The translations under genes and the position numbers were made by a program. This document shows positions 43,143 through 52,760 of a stretch of 64,000 nucleotides of DNA, piece by piece. Position 1 is the stretch's first letter; every line of letters starts with the position of its first letter. The notes below the pieces were generated by a model that did not search any database, was not told the origin of the DNA, and saw nothing but the letters and a program-made list of their open reading frames with translations. Origin of the DNA: Sporosarcina sp. FSL K6-1522 (GTDB lineage Bacteria > Bacillota > Bacilli > Bacillales_A > Planococcaceae); contig NZ_CP152019.1 in the NCBI RefSeq assembly GCF_038622445.1, positions 4,128,501 through 4,192,500 of the forward strand. Direction: 5' to 3'.

Positions 43143-43351
43143 CCCTTCAAACAGCGGGTATTGATTCCTCCCCTAAAGCTGTCGTGAATCATCCACCGAA
43201 AGCAAACCGGAAATCGTTCAGTGAAAATAAAGAGTTGAAGCATTTCTCATCAATGGTTTATGCAAGTAAATGGCTATTCATCGGGTGCGTTCTATATACT
43301 CACTTATCCACAGTACAAGGATTTTATAGTTTCCTATACAACAAGAAGACC

Positions 43352-43373
43352 CCTAGCTTGAATAACAGCCAGG
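43352..43373 (-). terminator. Terminator-like hairpin after lipoprotein gene
   Basis: CCTAGCT / AGCCAGG 7-bp stem with one G-T pair; a moderately T-rich tract follows on the minus strand. Confidence 0.5.
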
Positions 43374-43387
43374 AGCCCTATGTTTAC

Positions 43388-43963
43388 TTATTTGCTCTCA
43401 TCGTCCCCGATATAATGAATCGAAGATACTTTCCACTTACCTTCTTCTTTCGACAACACCGTCACTTGTCGACCGCTTGGATTCGTTTCAAGACCTGTAG
43501 ACGATTGTTTCATCGACGTATTCAAATTCGAAAATACTTGTGCTTCACTGTCATCATATTTCACAATTGTTACATCAGACACTTCACGTTGAATATCGAA
43601 TTGACTAAACGCCTCTTCCAAATCAGCACGCTCTTGCATCTTATCAAAGCTTTCCGTATGCTCCGACAGCGTATCGATATAGCCATCGATGTCTTTCGCA
43701 TTAAATGCATCAATATACGTGTTGAAAACCTCTAAAATTTGCGTTTTCTCTTCTGCCGGTACATCTGCTGCTTCTTCAATCGTACCACCCATCATATTGA
43801 AGCCGACTTCCTTATCCTCTACACCATGGTCAATCGAACCATAGCCGCTTGTCGCCTCGCCGTCATTAGCTGAACCTTGTGTCGACGGTGTTTCTTCATC
43901 TTTACTACATGCACCTAGCACTAAAACAACCGCCAACAACATAAATCCTACAATTTTCTTCAT
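43388..43963 (-). CDS. Lipoprotein with NTF2/SnoaL-like domain
   Basis: A 191-residue secreted lipoprotein. Residues 1-19 are a signal peptide with lipobox LGAC (lipidated Cys 19). A low-complexity linker (about 20-60) follows, then a domain of roughly 115 residues beginning EKTQILEVFNTYIDAFNAKDIDGYIDTLSEH, typical of NTF2-like folds, and ending GKWKVSSIHYI. Ligand unknown. GGAGGAAAA precedes the ATG. It is near degU but separated by a terminator. Confidence 0.82.
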   Translation of the reverse strand: MKKIVGFMLLAVVLVLGACSKDEETPSTQGSANDGEATSGYGSIDHGVEDKEVGFNMMGGTIEEAADVPAEEKTQILEVFNTYIDAFNAKDIDGYIDTLSEHTESFDKMQERADLEEAFSQFDIQREVSDVTIVKYDDSEAQVFSNLNTSMKQSSTGLETNPSGRQVTVLSKEEGKWKVSSIHYIGDDESK

Positions 43964-44005
43964 CTTTTTTCCTCCTGCATATCAATCTTTTCTTCTTGCG
44001 TATCG

Positions 44006-44034
44006 AAAAGGGCCGCTCCAACCGGAAGGCCCTC
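44006..44034 (-). terminator. Intrinsic terminator after degU
   Basis: GGGCC / GGCCC stem with a 13-base loop; TTTT follows on the minus strand. Confidence 0.7.
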
Positions 44035-44058
44035 TCTCTTTTCTAATGATTGAATCGA

Positions 44059-44733
44059 TTATTTCACTTCGACCCATCCATTTTTAATCGCTGTGACAAC
44101 TGCTTGTGTTCGGTCATTAACGTTCATTTTTTGCAAAATACTCGACACGTGGTTTTTAACAGTCTTTTCCGAAATGAAAAGCGTCTCGCCGATCGTACGA
44201 TTACTTTGGCCATCCGTCAATAATTGCAAAACTTCACATTCGCGTTTTGTTAACAAGTGAAGCGGTCGGCGAATATCATTTTGTTGGAACGATCCCTTAT
44301 GCTCCCGTTCACTCAGTCTGCGGAATTCTGTCACAAGATTATGCGTCACTTTCGGGTGAAGATATGAACCGCCCGCCGCGACTACTTTAATCGCTTGAAC
44401 GATTGCATCCGCATCCATCTCTTTCAACATATAACCAAGTGCACCCGTTTTCAGTGCATGAGACACATACGACTCATCATCATGAATGGATAGTATAATG
44501 ACTTTTGCATCCGGATAATCCTTTACTAAGTGCTCCGTCGCTTCGACACCATTCATCCGCGGCATATTAATATCCATTAACACAACGTCAGGTCTGTATT
44601 GTTCATATAAGCTATTTACTTCGCTGCCGTCATCCCCTTCAGCAACAACATCGAACGAATCTTCAAAATCAAGAATGCGTTTGACCCCTTCACGGAATAA
44701 CTGATGGTCATCTACAATTAATATTTTTGTCAT
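44059..44733 (-). CDS. degU: Response regulator DegU
   Basis: A 224-residue NarL/FixJ-type regulator controlling exoenzymes, motility and competence. Receiver domain with [19 protein letters not shown] and phospho-acceptor Asp in [15 protein letters not shown]-terminal LuxR-type HTH with [53 protein letters not shown] lies before the ATG at 44733. Downstream of degS in one operon. Confidence 0.95.
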   Translation of the reverse strand: MTKILIVDDHQLFREGVKRILDFEDSFDVVAEGDDGSEVNSLYEQYRPDVVLMDINMPRMNGVEATEHLVKDYPDAKVIILSIHDDESYVSHALKTGALGYMLKEMDADAIVQAIKVVAAGGSYLHPKVTHNLVTEFRRLSEREHKGSFQQNDIRRPLHLLTKRECEVLQLLTDGQSNRTIGETLFISEKTVKNHVSSILQKMNVNDRTQAVVTAIKNGWVEVK

Positions 44734-44761
44734 GTTCATTTCCTCCCAATGTATCTATTCG

Positions 44762-45913
44762 TCAAGCTTCATCACTTTGTAGTGGTATGCGGAAAAATAC
44801 GGTTGTCCCCGTACCAAGCGTTGACATAATCTCCATCTCGCCTTTCAACAGTTCGATACGTTCTTTCATACCAATCAAACCGAACGACTTCTCTTTCACT
44901 TCTTTTTGATCGAATCCTCGTCCATTATCTTTAATGATAATATTCATTATATCGTTAAGCCACTCAATTTTCACCCATATATCCTTGGACTTCCCATGTT
45001 TCAACGCATTTGATACAGATTCTTGCACTAAACGGAACACCGATACTTCGAAATTCGAGTCCATCCGCTGATCCTTACCGCTTACTTGAAAATGAATGTC
45101 TACATCCGATTCATATTCCCCGATTGTCGATAAATACTTTTTCAATGTTGGAATAACTCCTAAATCATCCAATGCCATAGGTCGTAAATCGTAAATGATA
45201 CGGCGCACCTCATGAAGTGCTCCTCGCACCATCCCCTTCAAACTCTCCAATTCGGACAAAGCAGGCTCTGGCCCTTTCTCAACAAACGTCTTTTCAATCA
45301 ATCCCGAGCGAATCAATACGTTCGCTAACATTTGCGCAGGGCCATCATGAATATCACGTGATAACCGCTTGCGCTCCTCTTCTTGCGCTTGAATAATTCG
45401 GATACTAAATTCCTGTTTATGACGAGCCGTTTCGAGTGCTTCACCAACATTTTTCAAATCAGACGTTAAGTAATTAATAACCGCTGTCACCTGCGTAACG
45501 AGCTGATCGGCCCGATCGATTGTTTCAAGCAACCCCATAAGCCGTCTGTCTAACTCATCTCGGCGAACACGCAATTGCTTTTCTTCCATCTGATTGATGG
45601 AGAGCTTAACAAGTAAATCATTCGCAACTTCGTAAGCTTTCCTCACTTCTTCTTCCGAAAAATCCTTTAGGTTTTTAGAAACATCGGCAAGGCGCCGACG
45701 AGAATGGCGAGTCTTCGTTTCCAAATAATCTCCTTCAGTAATTACCCGGGAAATATCTTCTTTTATCGCTGCAAGCTCTTCTTCTACATCTGCGAAATTT
45801 TTACGACTCTGTTCGCTTATAATAAAAATATCATTTTTGGATTGATCCATCGTGTGCATCATGTTTTCAAAAATCTTCTCCAAAAACTGAATATCAATCG
45901 TATTTTCATTCAA
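44762..45913 (-). CDS. degS: Sensor histidine kinase DegS
   Basis: About 383 residues, cytoplasmic as in Bacillus subtilis (385 residues). A long N-terminal coiled-coil sensor region is followed by HisKA_3 with the phosphorylated His in RLSRDIHDGPAQML (about 185) and an HATPase domain with NALKHGKSKDIWVKIEW and GRGFD. The first frame codon (45928) lies in the GGAGG site; TTG at 45913, eight bases after, gives the N-terminus expected for DegS. Confidence 0.94.
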   Translation of the reverse strand: MNENTIDIQFLEKIFENMMHTMDQSKNDIFIISEQSRKNFADVEEELAAIKEDISRVITEGDYLETKTRHSRRRLADVSKNLKDFSEEEVRKAYEVANDLLVKLSINQMEEKQLRVRRDELDRRLMGLLETIDRADQLVTQVTAVINYLTSDLKNVGEALETARHKQEFSIRIIQAQEEERKRLSRDIHDGPAQMLANVLIRSGLIEKTFVEKGPEPALSELESLKGMVRGALHEVRRIIYDLRPMALDDLGVIPTLKKYLSTIGEYESDVDIHFQVSGKDQRMDSNFEVSVFRLVQESVSNALKHGKSKDIWVKIEWLNDIMNIIIKDNGRGFDQKEVKEKSFGLIGMKERIELLKGEMEIMSTLGTGTTVFFRIPLQSDEA

Positions 45914-46061
45914 TTTCGTTGCCTCCAACCTTCCAAGCTACAAATCCCACTATACATAAAACCATACAGGAATAGTGTATTTCTCGCACACTTCGTTTAT
46001 TATATCATCATAGGACACATTGAATATTAAAATTGTATTACAGTTGATGGAGGTATCGCAA

Positions 46062-46694
46062 ATGCGAGCAGATTATTATACAGTTAAACCATACGGTGAA
46101 AGTGAGCTAATAATTCAAAAGTCCCGATTTCTCACTTATGTACAACGTGCTGAAACAGAAAAAGTTGCACTCGATTTCATTCAGGACATAAAAAAGTTGC
46201 ACCCTACCGCCACGCATAACTGTTCGGCGTATATGATTGGTGAACATGATAACATCCAGAAGGCGAATGACGACGGCGAACCGTCAGGAACAGCAGGCGT
46301 ACCGATGCTTGAAGTTTTGAAGAAACAAGGGCTAAAAGATACGGTCGTCGTCGTGACGCGCTACTTCGGGGGCATTAAACTTGGAGGGGGCGGGCTCATC
46401 CGCGCATATGGACGTGCAACGACAGAAGGCATCGCCGCCACTGGTGTTGTCGAGCGGCGATTACACGATTTAATGAAAGTAACAATCGATTATACATGGC
46501 TTGGCAAAGTCGAAAACGAAACAAGACAATCTGCCTATTTGTTAAAAGACATCGATTACGCCGATGATGTAAATGTCTTCGTCTATGTGCCGACAGCTGA
46601 TACTGACAAATTCATCGCATGGATGACAGAAATTACAAATGGTCAAGCGAGCATTATATCCACAGGAAACGAATTTCGTGAGTTCGATGTTTGA
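46062..46694 (+). CDS. yvyE: YigZ/IMPACT family protein YvyE
   Basis: A 210-residue UPF0029/IMPACT-type protein: KSRFLTYVQRAETEKVALDFI, then HNCSAYMIGEHDNIQKANDDGEPSGTAGVPMLEVL and TRYFGGIKLGGGGLIRAYG, all family signatures, with a C-terminal DUF1949-type domain. Exact function unsettled; ribosome-linked in eukaryotes. The ATG at 46062 follows GGAGG. Divergent from degSU and upstream of the LCP gene as in Bacillus subtilis. Confidence 0.92.
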   Translation: MRADYYTVKPYGESELIIQKSRFLTYVQRAETEKVALDFIQDIKKLHPTATHNCSAYMIGEHDNIQKANDDGEPSGTAGVPMLEVLKKQGLKDTVVVVTRYFGGIKLGGGGLIRAYGRATTEGIAATGVVERRLHDLMKVTIDYTWLGKVENETRQSAYLLKDIDYADDVNVFVYVPTADTDKFIAWMTEITNGQASIISTGNEFREFDV

Positions 46695-46860
46695 AAATTT
46701 TACGCCTTGCAAATAAAGTAGTATAATGAATGAGATTGTGCTTTTATAGAGAATATACAATGTTCAGCTATCTAGACGAGGTGATTTGATTTCGTCACCT
46801 ATCACTTATATGATCGACTGTTAGAACTATCCTCTAAAGTCGAACCTGGAGGAACTATGC

Positions 46861-47898
46861 ATGAAAAGAAAAGACTTTAAAAAACAACAAAAAACGTCTC
46901 GTAATCGGTTAACTATTAAAATATTACTCTTTGTGACGTTGTCAGCATTTCTTGTCGTCGCTGCCTATGCCATTGCCCTGCAACAAAAAGCGGCGGGCGC
47001 TGCCGAACGTGCCTATGAAGCCGTATCTAATCGAACGAAATCAGATATGCGTGAAACGAAGGTCGAACCTGCAAAAGATAATGTTTCCATTTTATTCATT
47101 GGCGTGGATGATAGTGAAAATCGACACCAAGGAGATAGCAATAGCCGTTCGGATGCCTTACTATTCGCTACCTTAAATCCGAAAAGTAAATCCGTCAAAT
47201 TGGTCAGCATCCCGCGTGATTCTTATGTCTATATCCCGGAGATTGGCAAGCGCGACAAAATCAATCATGCACATGCACGTGGTGGCACTCGAGCGACCAT
47301 TGAAACGGTCGAAGAACTATTCGAAGTCCCCGTTGACTACTATGTGAAAATGAACTTCAATGCGTTTATTGACGTAGTCGATGCACTTGGCGGTGTCGAA
47401 GTCGAGGTCCCTTACAGAAGACTTGAAAAAGATGAAAATGATGAAAATACGATCCAGCTTGAACCAGGCCTCCAACGTCTTGACGGTAGGCATACACTGG
47501 CACTTGCTCGAACACGTAAAGCAGATAGTGATGTTGAACGTGGTAAACGTCAGCAAATGATTTTACAGGCGATTATGAAGGAAGCTGTCTCTGCTAAATC
47601 GATTACCAAATACGGTGATGTCATCGATGCGGTTGGCGACAATATGAAAACCGACATGACATTTAAAGAAATGATGTCATTCATTGAATACGTAAAAGGC
47701 GGTATGCCTAAAGTCGACCCTATCACCCTAGTTGGAGAAGATGACATGTCGACAGGCACTTATTACTGGAAGCTTGATGAAGTTGAATTAGAAGAAGTTA
47801 AACAGCTTTTACAAGCACATATTGGACTGATTCCCGACTCTTCTAATCTTACAAACAGTAGTTCTAACTTCAATAGAGCCGCTACTGCAGACGAATAA
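46861..47898 (+). CDS. LytR-CpsA-Psr (LCP) family cell-wall ligase
   Basis: A 345-residue membrane-anchored LCP enzyme that attaches wall teichoic acid or other glycopolymers to peptidoglycan. One N-terminal membrane helix (about 20-44), then the LCP core: VSILFIGVDDSENRHQGDSNSRSDALLFATLNP, SIPRDSYVYIPEIGKRDKINHAHARGG with the key Arg and Asp, and LDGRHTLALARTRKADSDVERGKRQQ. GGAGG lies 8 bases before the ATG. Located between yvyE and tagO like tagU/lytR. Confidence 0.93.
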   Translation: MKRKDFKKQQKTSRNRLTIKILLFVTLSAFLVVAAYAIALQQKAAGAAERAYEAVSNRTKSDMRETKVEPAKDNVSILFIGVDDSENRHQGDSNSRSDALLFATLNPKSKSVKLVSIPRDSYVYIPEIGKRDKINHAHARGGTRATIETVEELFEVPVDYYVKMNFNAFIDVVDALGGVEVEVPYRRLEKDENDENTIQLEPGLQRLDGRHTLALARTRKADSDVERGKRQQMILQAIMKEAVSAKSITKYGDVIDAVGDNMKTDMTFKEMMSFIEYVKGGMPKVDPITLVGEDDMSTGTYYWKLDEVELEEVKQLLQAHIGLIPDSSNLTNSSSNFNRAATADE

Positions 47899-47912
47899 TC
47901 GTAAAGCGAATG

Positions 47913-47946
47913 AAAAGTCCAGGCGACCTTTGCCTGGACTTTTACT
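47913..47946 (+). terminator. Intrinsic terminator after LCP gene
   Basis: AAAAGTCCAGGC / GCCTGGACTTTT stem with an 8-base loop; further T-rich sequence follows. Confidence 0.85.
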
Positions 47947-47993
47947 TTTTAAATAGAGTATATAAACGGCGCTTTTCTATGTATATAAAAACA

Positions 47994-48037
47994 AAAATCC
48001 AGCCATGCTACCTGAATGAGGTGCGTGGCTGGATTTT
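47994..48037 (-). terminator. Intrinsic terminator after tagO
   Basis: AAAATCCAGCCA / TGGCTGGATTTT stem, 12 bp, with a T run on the minus strand. Confidence 0.85.
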
Positions 48038-48065
48038 CTGAATACCTTTTAACTAACAGTTTGTA

Positions 48066-49115
48066 TTACTTGCCGATCATGCGAACAAGATTGAGTAGTG
48101 GCCTGTAATTCGTGCCCGCTAGTCCGATGATTTCAACGAGCAGTTCAATGGCAATGAGCATAACCACAATCAAGAGGATAGCCCCCCACACTGTTGCTTG
48201 TGAAAACAATATAGCTGCAACCCCGAACATAATCGCTAATCCATAAATGATTAACACCGTCTGCCTATGAGAGAAACCTGTCCGCAATAAACAATGATGT
48301 AAATGCGATTTATCTGGCGCCGAAATCGGTTGCTTCATGCGAATCCGCCGGACAATTGCAAAGAATGTATCTGAGATCGGAACACCAAGCAAAATAATTG
48401 GGATAATCAATGCTACCATCGTAACGTTTTTAAAGCCTAATAATGCCAGTACTGAAATCATGAAGCCCAGGAATAATGACCCTGTATCCCCCATGAAAAT
48501 CTTCGCTGGGTGAAAGTTATAAAATAGAAAACCGCATGCGCTTGCCGCAAGAATCGCAGCCGTTGCAAGAACGAATACATCTTTCATGATTAGCGCCATA
48601 ATAGCCATTGTAATGAGGGCAATTGTCGACACACCTGCCGCCAAGCCATCCAAGCCGTCAATTAAATTAATGGCATTCGTAATCCCGATAATCCAAATAA
48701 TCGTGATAGGGATACTTAAATAGCCAAAATCAAGCACACCAATAAACGGTAAATTGATGGTTTCAATCTGCAAGCCGCCCCAAACAACGACGACCGTTGC
48801 AGCAGCCAATTGACCAACAACCTTCGCTTTTGCCGTAATTTCAAGCATATCATCAAGAAAACCTGTCACAATAATAATGACAGCACCTATTAAAATTCCA
48901 GTCGCATGTCCATCTGTATCTTCCGGTCGTAACAGCACATAACCGAGTATAAATGCACCAAATATCGCCAGACCACCTATACGCGGCATAATCGCAGCAT
49001 GAACTTTTCGATAGTTCGGACGATCGACAGCTCCAATCCGAAACGCCAATTTTATGACGAGTGGGGTAAGTATGATGGACGCTACAAATGCAGCAGCCAT
49101 TGCAAGGAATAACAT
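48066..49115 (-). CDS. tagO: Undecaprenyl-phosphate GlcNAc-1-phosphate transferase TagO
   Basis: About 349 residues and eleven membrane helices, a MraY/WecA-family enzyme that starts wall teichoic acid synthesis. Conserved cytoplasmic motifs: RKVHAAIMPRIGGLAIF, GFLDDMLEI, NAINLIDGLDGLAAGVS, and GDTGSLFLGF; the HxHHxLLR-like loop is KSHLHHCLLRTGFSH. AGGGAGGAAGG precedes the ATG at 49115, preferred over 49139. Convergent with the LCP gene. Confidence 0.94.
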   Translation of the reverse strand: MLFLAMAAAFVASIILTPLVIKLAFRIGAVDRPNYRKVHAAIMPRIGGLAIFGAFILGYVLLRPEDTDGHATGILIGAVIIIVTGFLDDMLEITAKAKVVGQLAAATVVVVWGGLQIETINLPFIGVLDFGYLSIPITIIWIIGITNAINLIDGLDGLAAGVSTIALITMAIMALIMKDVFVLATAAILAASACGFLFYNFHPAKIFMGDTGSLFLGFMISVLALLGFKNVTMVALIIPIILLGVPISDTFFAIVRRIRMKQPISAPDKSHLHHCLLRTGFSHRQTVLIIYGLAIMFGVAAILFSQATVWGAILLIVVMLIAIELLVEIIGLAGTNYRPLLNLVRMIGK

Positions 49116-49384
49116 GTCCTTCCTCCCTAAAAAAATCAATATTATATCAGATTAACAGTAGTATAACATGTCGGGACATAGAAAGCACTTTACTAGAAAT
49201 ATCTTTTTTCTATCTTTTCCTCCGCCATCCTTCTTATAACGTATCTTTCCCCCTTCTGGTTCCCACTATCCCATCTATGCTCTTCCTTATATTTGCAGTA
49301 CTTTTGTTAAGGTAGTCATTTACCATTGTTTTTGATAAAATGAGGACGGGTCCTTTCGAGGGATCGGAAAAAGGAGCGTCATGC

Positions 49385-51748
49385 ATGTTATCTATATTTA
49401 AACGGTCAACTCACACGAGCGAAAGACAACTCCGAAAATATCGGAAAGTTGTTCAACAAATAAATAAGTTAGAACCTACATACGAAGCGATGTCAGACGA
49501 GCAGCTCACAAATATGACGGCTGTATTGAAGGAACGCATTCAATCTGGTGAAAAAATTCAAACGATTATTCCTGATGCTTTCGCCGTTGTTCGCGAAGCT
49601 TCCAAGCGAATTCTTGGTATGCGTCATTTTGATGTACAACTAATCGGCGGTATCGTACTGACAGAAGGGAATATCGCGGAGATGCCAACGGGTGAAGGGA
49701 AAACACTCGTTGCCTCATTACCTTCGTATGTCCGTGCACTTGAAGGCAAAGGCGTTCATGTCATTACAGTGAACGATTATCTAGCAAAGCGAGATTACGA
49801 GTTAATTGGGCAAATTCACCGCTTCCTCGGCCTCACTGTCGGCTTAAACGTACCGATGATGCAGAGCCCTGAAAAACAAGCTGCCTACCAAGCAGACATT
49901 ACGTACGGTGTCGGAACTGAATTTGGTTTCGACTATTTGCGAGATAATATGGCTCAGCAAATCGACCAAAAAGTACAGCGCCCGTATCATTTTGCCATCA
50001 TTGACGAAGTCGATAGTGTGCTTGTCGATGAAGCAAAAACGCCACTTATCGTAGCTGGAAAAACACAAGCAGACGAAGATTTACATTTTATCGCCGCTCG
50101 ACTTGCGAAGCGTTTTAAACAAGGCATCGATTTCGATTATGATGATGAAACAAAAGCCACTTCCCTAACTGAAACAGGCATCGAAAAAGTCGAGAAAGCT
50201 TTCGGCATCGATAACCTCTATGATTTAGAGCACCAAACACTGTACCACTATATGATTCAAGCCGTACGCGCATTTGTCATCTTCAAACGAGACGTCGATT
50301 ATATCGTCAAAGAACAAAAAGTGGAACTTGTCGATATGTTTACAGGACGTATTATGGAAGGTCGTACGCTATCTGATGGACTCCATCAAGCAATTGAAGC
50401 GAAAGAAGGCCTGCCCATTACCGAGGAAAACAAGGCGCAAGCACAAGTGACCATTCAAAACTATTTCCGTATGTATCCGAAGCTCTCCGGAATGACAGGG
50501 ACTGCTAAGACACAGGAAAAAGAATTCCGCGAAGTATATGGCATGGATGTCATTCAAGTTCCGACAAACCGCCCACGCGCGCGTATCGACTCGCCTGATC
50601 TTGTATTCGACACCATTGAACATAAATACGAAGCAATGGCGAAAGAAGTTGCCAAACGCCATCAAACTGGGCAACCCGTTCTTGTTGGGACGACATCTAT
50701 TTTACAGTCAGAAAAAGTTGTTGAATACTTAGACCAGCACAAACTTAGCTATAACCTACTAAATGCCAAAAGTGTCGAGCAAGAAGTCGAACTCATTTCT
50801 CAGGCTGGACAACTCGGGCAAATTACAGTAGCAACGAATATGGCTGGACGCGGGACCGATATCGTACTTGGTGAAGGTGTCGAAGATCGCGGTGGACTGT
50901 TCGTACTTGGCACAGAAAAACACGAAAGCCGACGAGTAGACAACCAGTTGCGAGGCCGTTCCGGTCGACAAGGCGATCATGGTGAAAGCCAATTCTTCCT
51001 GTCTCTTGAAGATGATATGTTCAAACGTTTTGCTAAAGAAGAGCTTGAAAAGTTCCTTAAAAAAGTAACAACAGATGACAAGGGACTTGTCCTGAATTCA
51101 GAAGTAAGTGAACTCACTGAACGAACGCAACGCATTGTAGAAGGTGCACACTATTCTATGCGGGAGTATAACTTAAAGCTCGATGACGTCATTAATGACC
51201 AACGAGAAGTGATCTATTCACTCCGAGATCGAGTGCTTGAACGTGAAGCTATTCTAGAGCAATTGACAACGATGCTATCCGAGACTGTTGAGTTTGTGGT
51301 CTTTGATAGTTGTCCACCAGAAGATATCGCGGATAACTGGGATTTCGAACGGATTGAACAAACGATGAATGGCTTATTATTAGCGCCTGTCACCATCCCA
51401 CGGACCCTTGATAAAACAACTGACATTCTGAAACTCTATGAAATACCACTTGCGGACTTGCTTGACTACGTTGAGTCATTCGCTGACAATGAACAAGTCA
51501 ATCAGCTCATTCCACAAGTGATGCTGTCATATATCGACTCCATGTGGATTAAACACTTAGAAGTGATGACACGCCTGAAAGAAGGAATTGGTCTCCGTTC
51601 ATATGGACAAGAAGACCCGATGCGAATTTATCAACGAGAAGGCCTCGAATTATTCGGTCGTCACTATCAAAAACTCCGTCGCAATATCGCATCTGAGGTA
51701 ATTGGCTTCATGAAACGCATTATGGAACAACGGGAGGCACTACAATGA
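49385..51748 (+). CDS. secA2: Accessory preprotein translocase ATPase SecA2
   Basis: About 787 residues, shorter than housekeeping SecA and without the C-terminal Cys/His zinc motif, as in the SecA2 of Bacillus anthracis. Motor motifs: MPTGEGKTLVASLP, IDEVDSVLVDEAKTPLI, MTGTAKTQEKEF, TNMAGRGTDIVLGEGV, and RGRSGRQGD. It exports S-layer and similar proteins. AAAGGAG precedes the ATG at 49385. Its stop overlaps the next gene start (ATGA), coupling it to the SlaP-like protein. Confidence 0.92.
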   Translation: MLSIFKRSTHTSERQLRKYRKVVQQINKLEPTYEAMSDEQLTNMTAVLKERIQSGEKIQTIIPDAFAVVREASKRILGMRHFDVQLIGGIVLTEGNIAEMPTGEGKTLVASLPSYVRALEGKGVHVITVNDYLAKRDYELIGQIHRFLGLTVGLNVPMMQSPEKQAAYQADITYGVGTEFGFDYLRDNMAQQIDQKVQRPYHFAIIDEVDSVLVDEAKTPLIVAGKTQADEDLHFIAARLAKRFKQGIDFDYDDETKATSLTETGIEKVEKAFGIDNLYDLEHQTLYHYMIQAVRAFVIFKRDVDYIVKEQKVELVDMFTGRIMEGRTLSDGLHQAIEAKEGLPITEENKAQAQVTIQNYFRMYPKLSGMTGTAKTQEKEFREVYGMDVIQVPTNRPRARIDSPDLVFDTIEHKYEAMAKEVAKRHQTGQPVLVGTTSILQSEKVVEYLDQHKLSYNLLNAKSVEQEVELISQAGQLGQITVATNMAGRGTDIVLGEGVEDRGGLFVLGTEKHESRRVDNQLRGRSGRQGDHGESQFFLSLEDDMFKRFAKEELEKFLKKVTTDDKGLVLNSEVSELTERTQRIVEGAHYSMREYNLKLDDVINDQREVIYSLRDRVLEREAILEQLTTMLSETVEFVVFDSCPPEDIADNWDFERIEQTMNGLLLAPVTIPRTLDKTTDILKLYEIPLADLLDYVESFADNEQVNQLIPQVMLSYIDSMWIKHLEVMTRLKEGIGLRSYGQEDPMRIYQREGLELFGRHYQKLRRNIASEVIGFMKRIMEQREALQ

Positions 51749-52644
51749 AACTTTTCTCATTTTTTAAAAACGCTGAAAAAACCGGATTAGATAGCACAAT
51801 CGGTTCAGAAGAAATTCTCGACAATGTAAACGATGCTGCAACGACAAACGAAATCGAAACGACACTATCTCTACATCCGGAATGGAATGTGCCGCAGGAG
51901 CAAGAGTACGTCTTCCGCTTCCTGTCGAATGAACTTGAGCCGCTACAGCCGAACCAAATCTCTTTATCGGGTATCGACATCGATGTGGAGCCTGCAAATG
52001 GTAGCTGGCTCGTCAAAGCCTTTTTCCGTTCTTCTCTCGACCAACCGATTTCTGTCGATTCAGTTGAACTGATGTTACTTGATGAAGAAGGACATACACT
52101 GGCATCCGACGAATTCAATTTAGCCGAACTAGGCGATATTCCAGCGCGCAGTGCAAGACCTTGGGTGTTCGTCTTTACGAAGGACAATATTTTCTCGGAA
52201 CAACCACCTACAGAAAATTGGAAACTAGCATTCAATGTTCAATCAATGGTGCCGCATAAGCTCGAATTGGAACAGGCATGGGAAGATGGTTTACCGGAGG
52301 AACAGAAAGAAGCTCTTGCAACTGTTGTTGCAGGTCTTCCCAAATTGAAACCGCGTGAAGTGAACATTAGTGGATTCCAAGTAAAACAACAAGAAGATGG
52401 TAGCATTGCTGCATCTGTTTTCATCCGCAATGGACATTCTAAACAAATCAATATCGAGCAACTCCCACTTGAATTACTCGATGCAACTGGTGATTTAATC
52501 GCACGTGGTTCCTTTACACTTGACTCTTTATCTGTCAAAGCAAATACGACGAAACCATGGACGTTCATCTATCCGAAAGAAATGATTCAAAAAGAAGATC
52601 CGGACTTTTCTCGTTGGACAGTCCGTGTACCCCAACAAAATTAA
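51745..52644 (+). CDS. slaP: Accessory Sec S-layer assembly protein (SlaP-like)
   Basis: A 299-residue cytoplasmic protein made of two copies of an SLAP-type domain of about 130 residues. First copy: LQPNQISLSGIDIDVEPANGSWLVKAFFRSSL...RPWVFVFTKDNIF; second: LKPREVNISGFQVKQQEDGSIAASVFIRNGH...KPWTFIYPKEMI. In Bacillus anthracis SlaP assists SecA2 in S-layer protein export. The four-base overlap with secA2 supports that. No S-layer gene is in the window. Confidence 0.9.
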   Translation: MKLFSFFKNAEKTGLDSTIGSEEILDNVNDAATTNEIETTLSLHPEWNVPQEQEYVFRFLSNELEPLQPNQISLSGIDIDVEPANGSWLVKAFFRSSLDQPISVDSVELMLLDEEGHTLASDEFNLAELGDIPARSARPWVFVFTKDNIFSEQPPTENWKLAFNVQSMVPHKLELEQAWEDGLPEEQKEALATVVAGLPKLKPREVNISGFQVKQQEDGSIAASVFIRNGHSKQINIEQLPLELLDATGDLIARGSFTLDSLSVKANTTKPWTFIYPKEMIQKEDPDFSRWTVRVPQQN

Positions 52645-52647
52645 ACA

Positions 52648-52688
52648 AAACGCAAGGCCCCAGAAGAAATGGTGCCTTGCGTTTTTTA
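52648..52688 (+). terminator. Intrinsic terminator after slaP
   Basis: AAACGCAAGGC / GCCTTGCGTTT, 11 bp, then six T. Confidence 0.85.
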
Positions 52689-52760
52689 TTATCTACAGGT
52701 TTAACAGACTAGATTTCGGGAAAACAAGTGGTAATACAAATTTAAGTGGAGGCGGGCAAC

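Larger units (their letters stand above)
42778..43387. other. Gene-free stretch between hypothetical gene and lipoprotein gene
   Basis: About 600 bases with no supported gene. It holds a 43-base near-perfect palindrome at 43100-43142 and a terminator-like hairpin at 43352-43373. A long plus-strand frame starting at 43115 lacks a ribosome-binding site and overlaps the lipoprotein gene. Confidence 0.6.

Noticed and set aside
43115..43735. 206-codon plus-strand frame
   Set aside because: It has no ribosome-binding site, starts inside a palindrome and mostly shadows the lipoprotein gene on the other strand.
49385..51748. Housekeeping SecA
   Set aside because: The protein is shorter, lacks the C-terminal zinc motif and is coupled to a SlaP-type gene, so SecA2 fits better.
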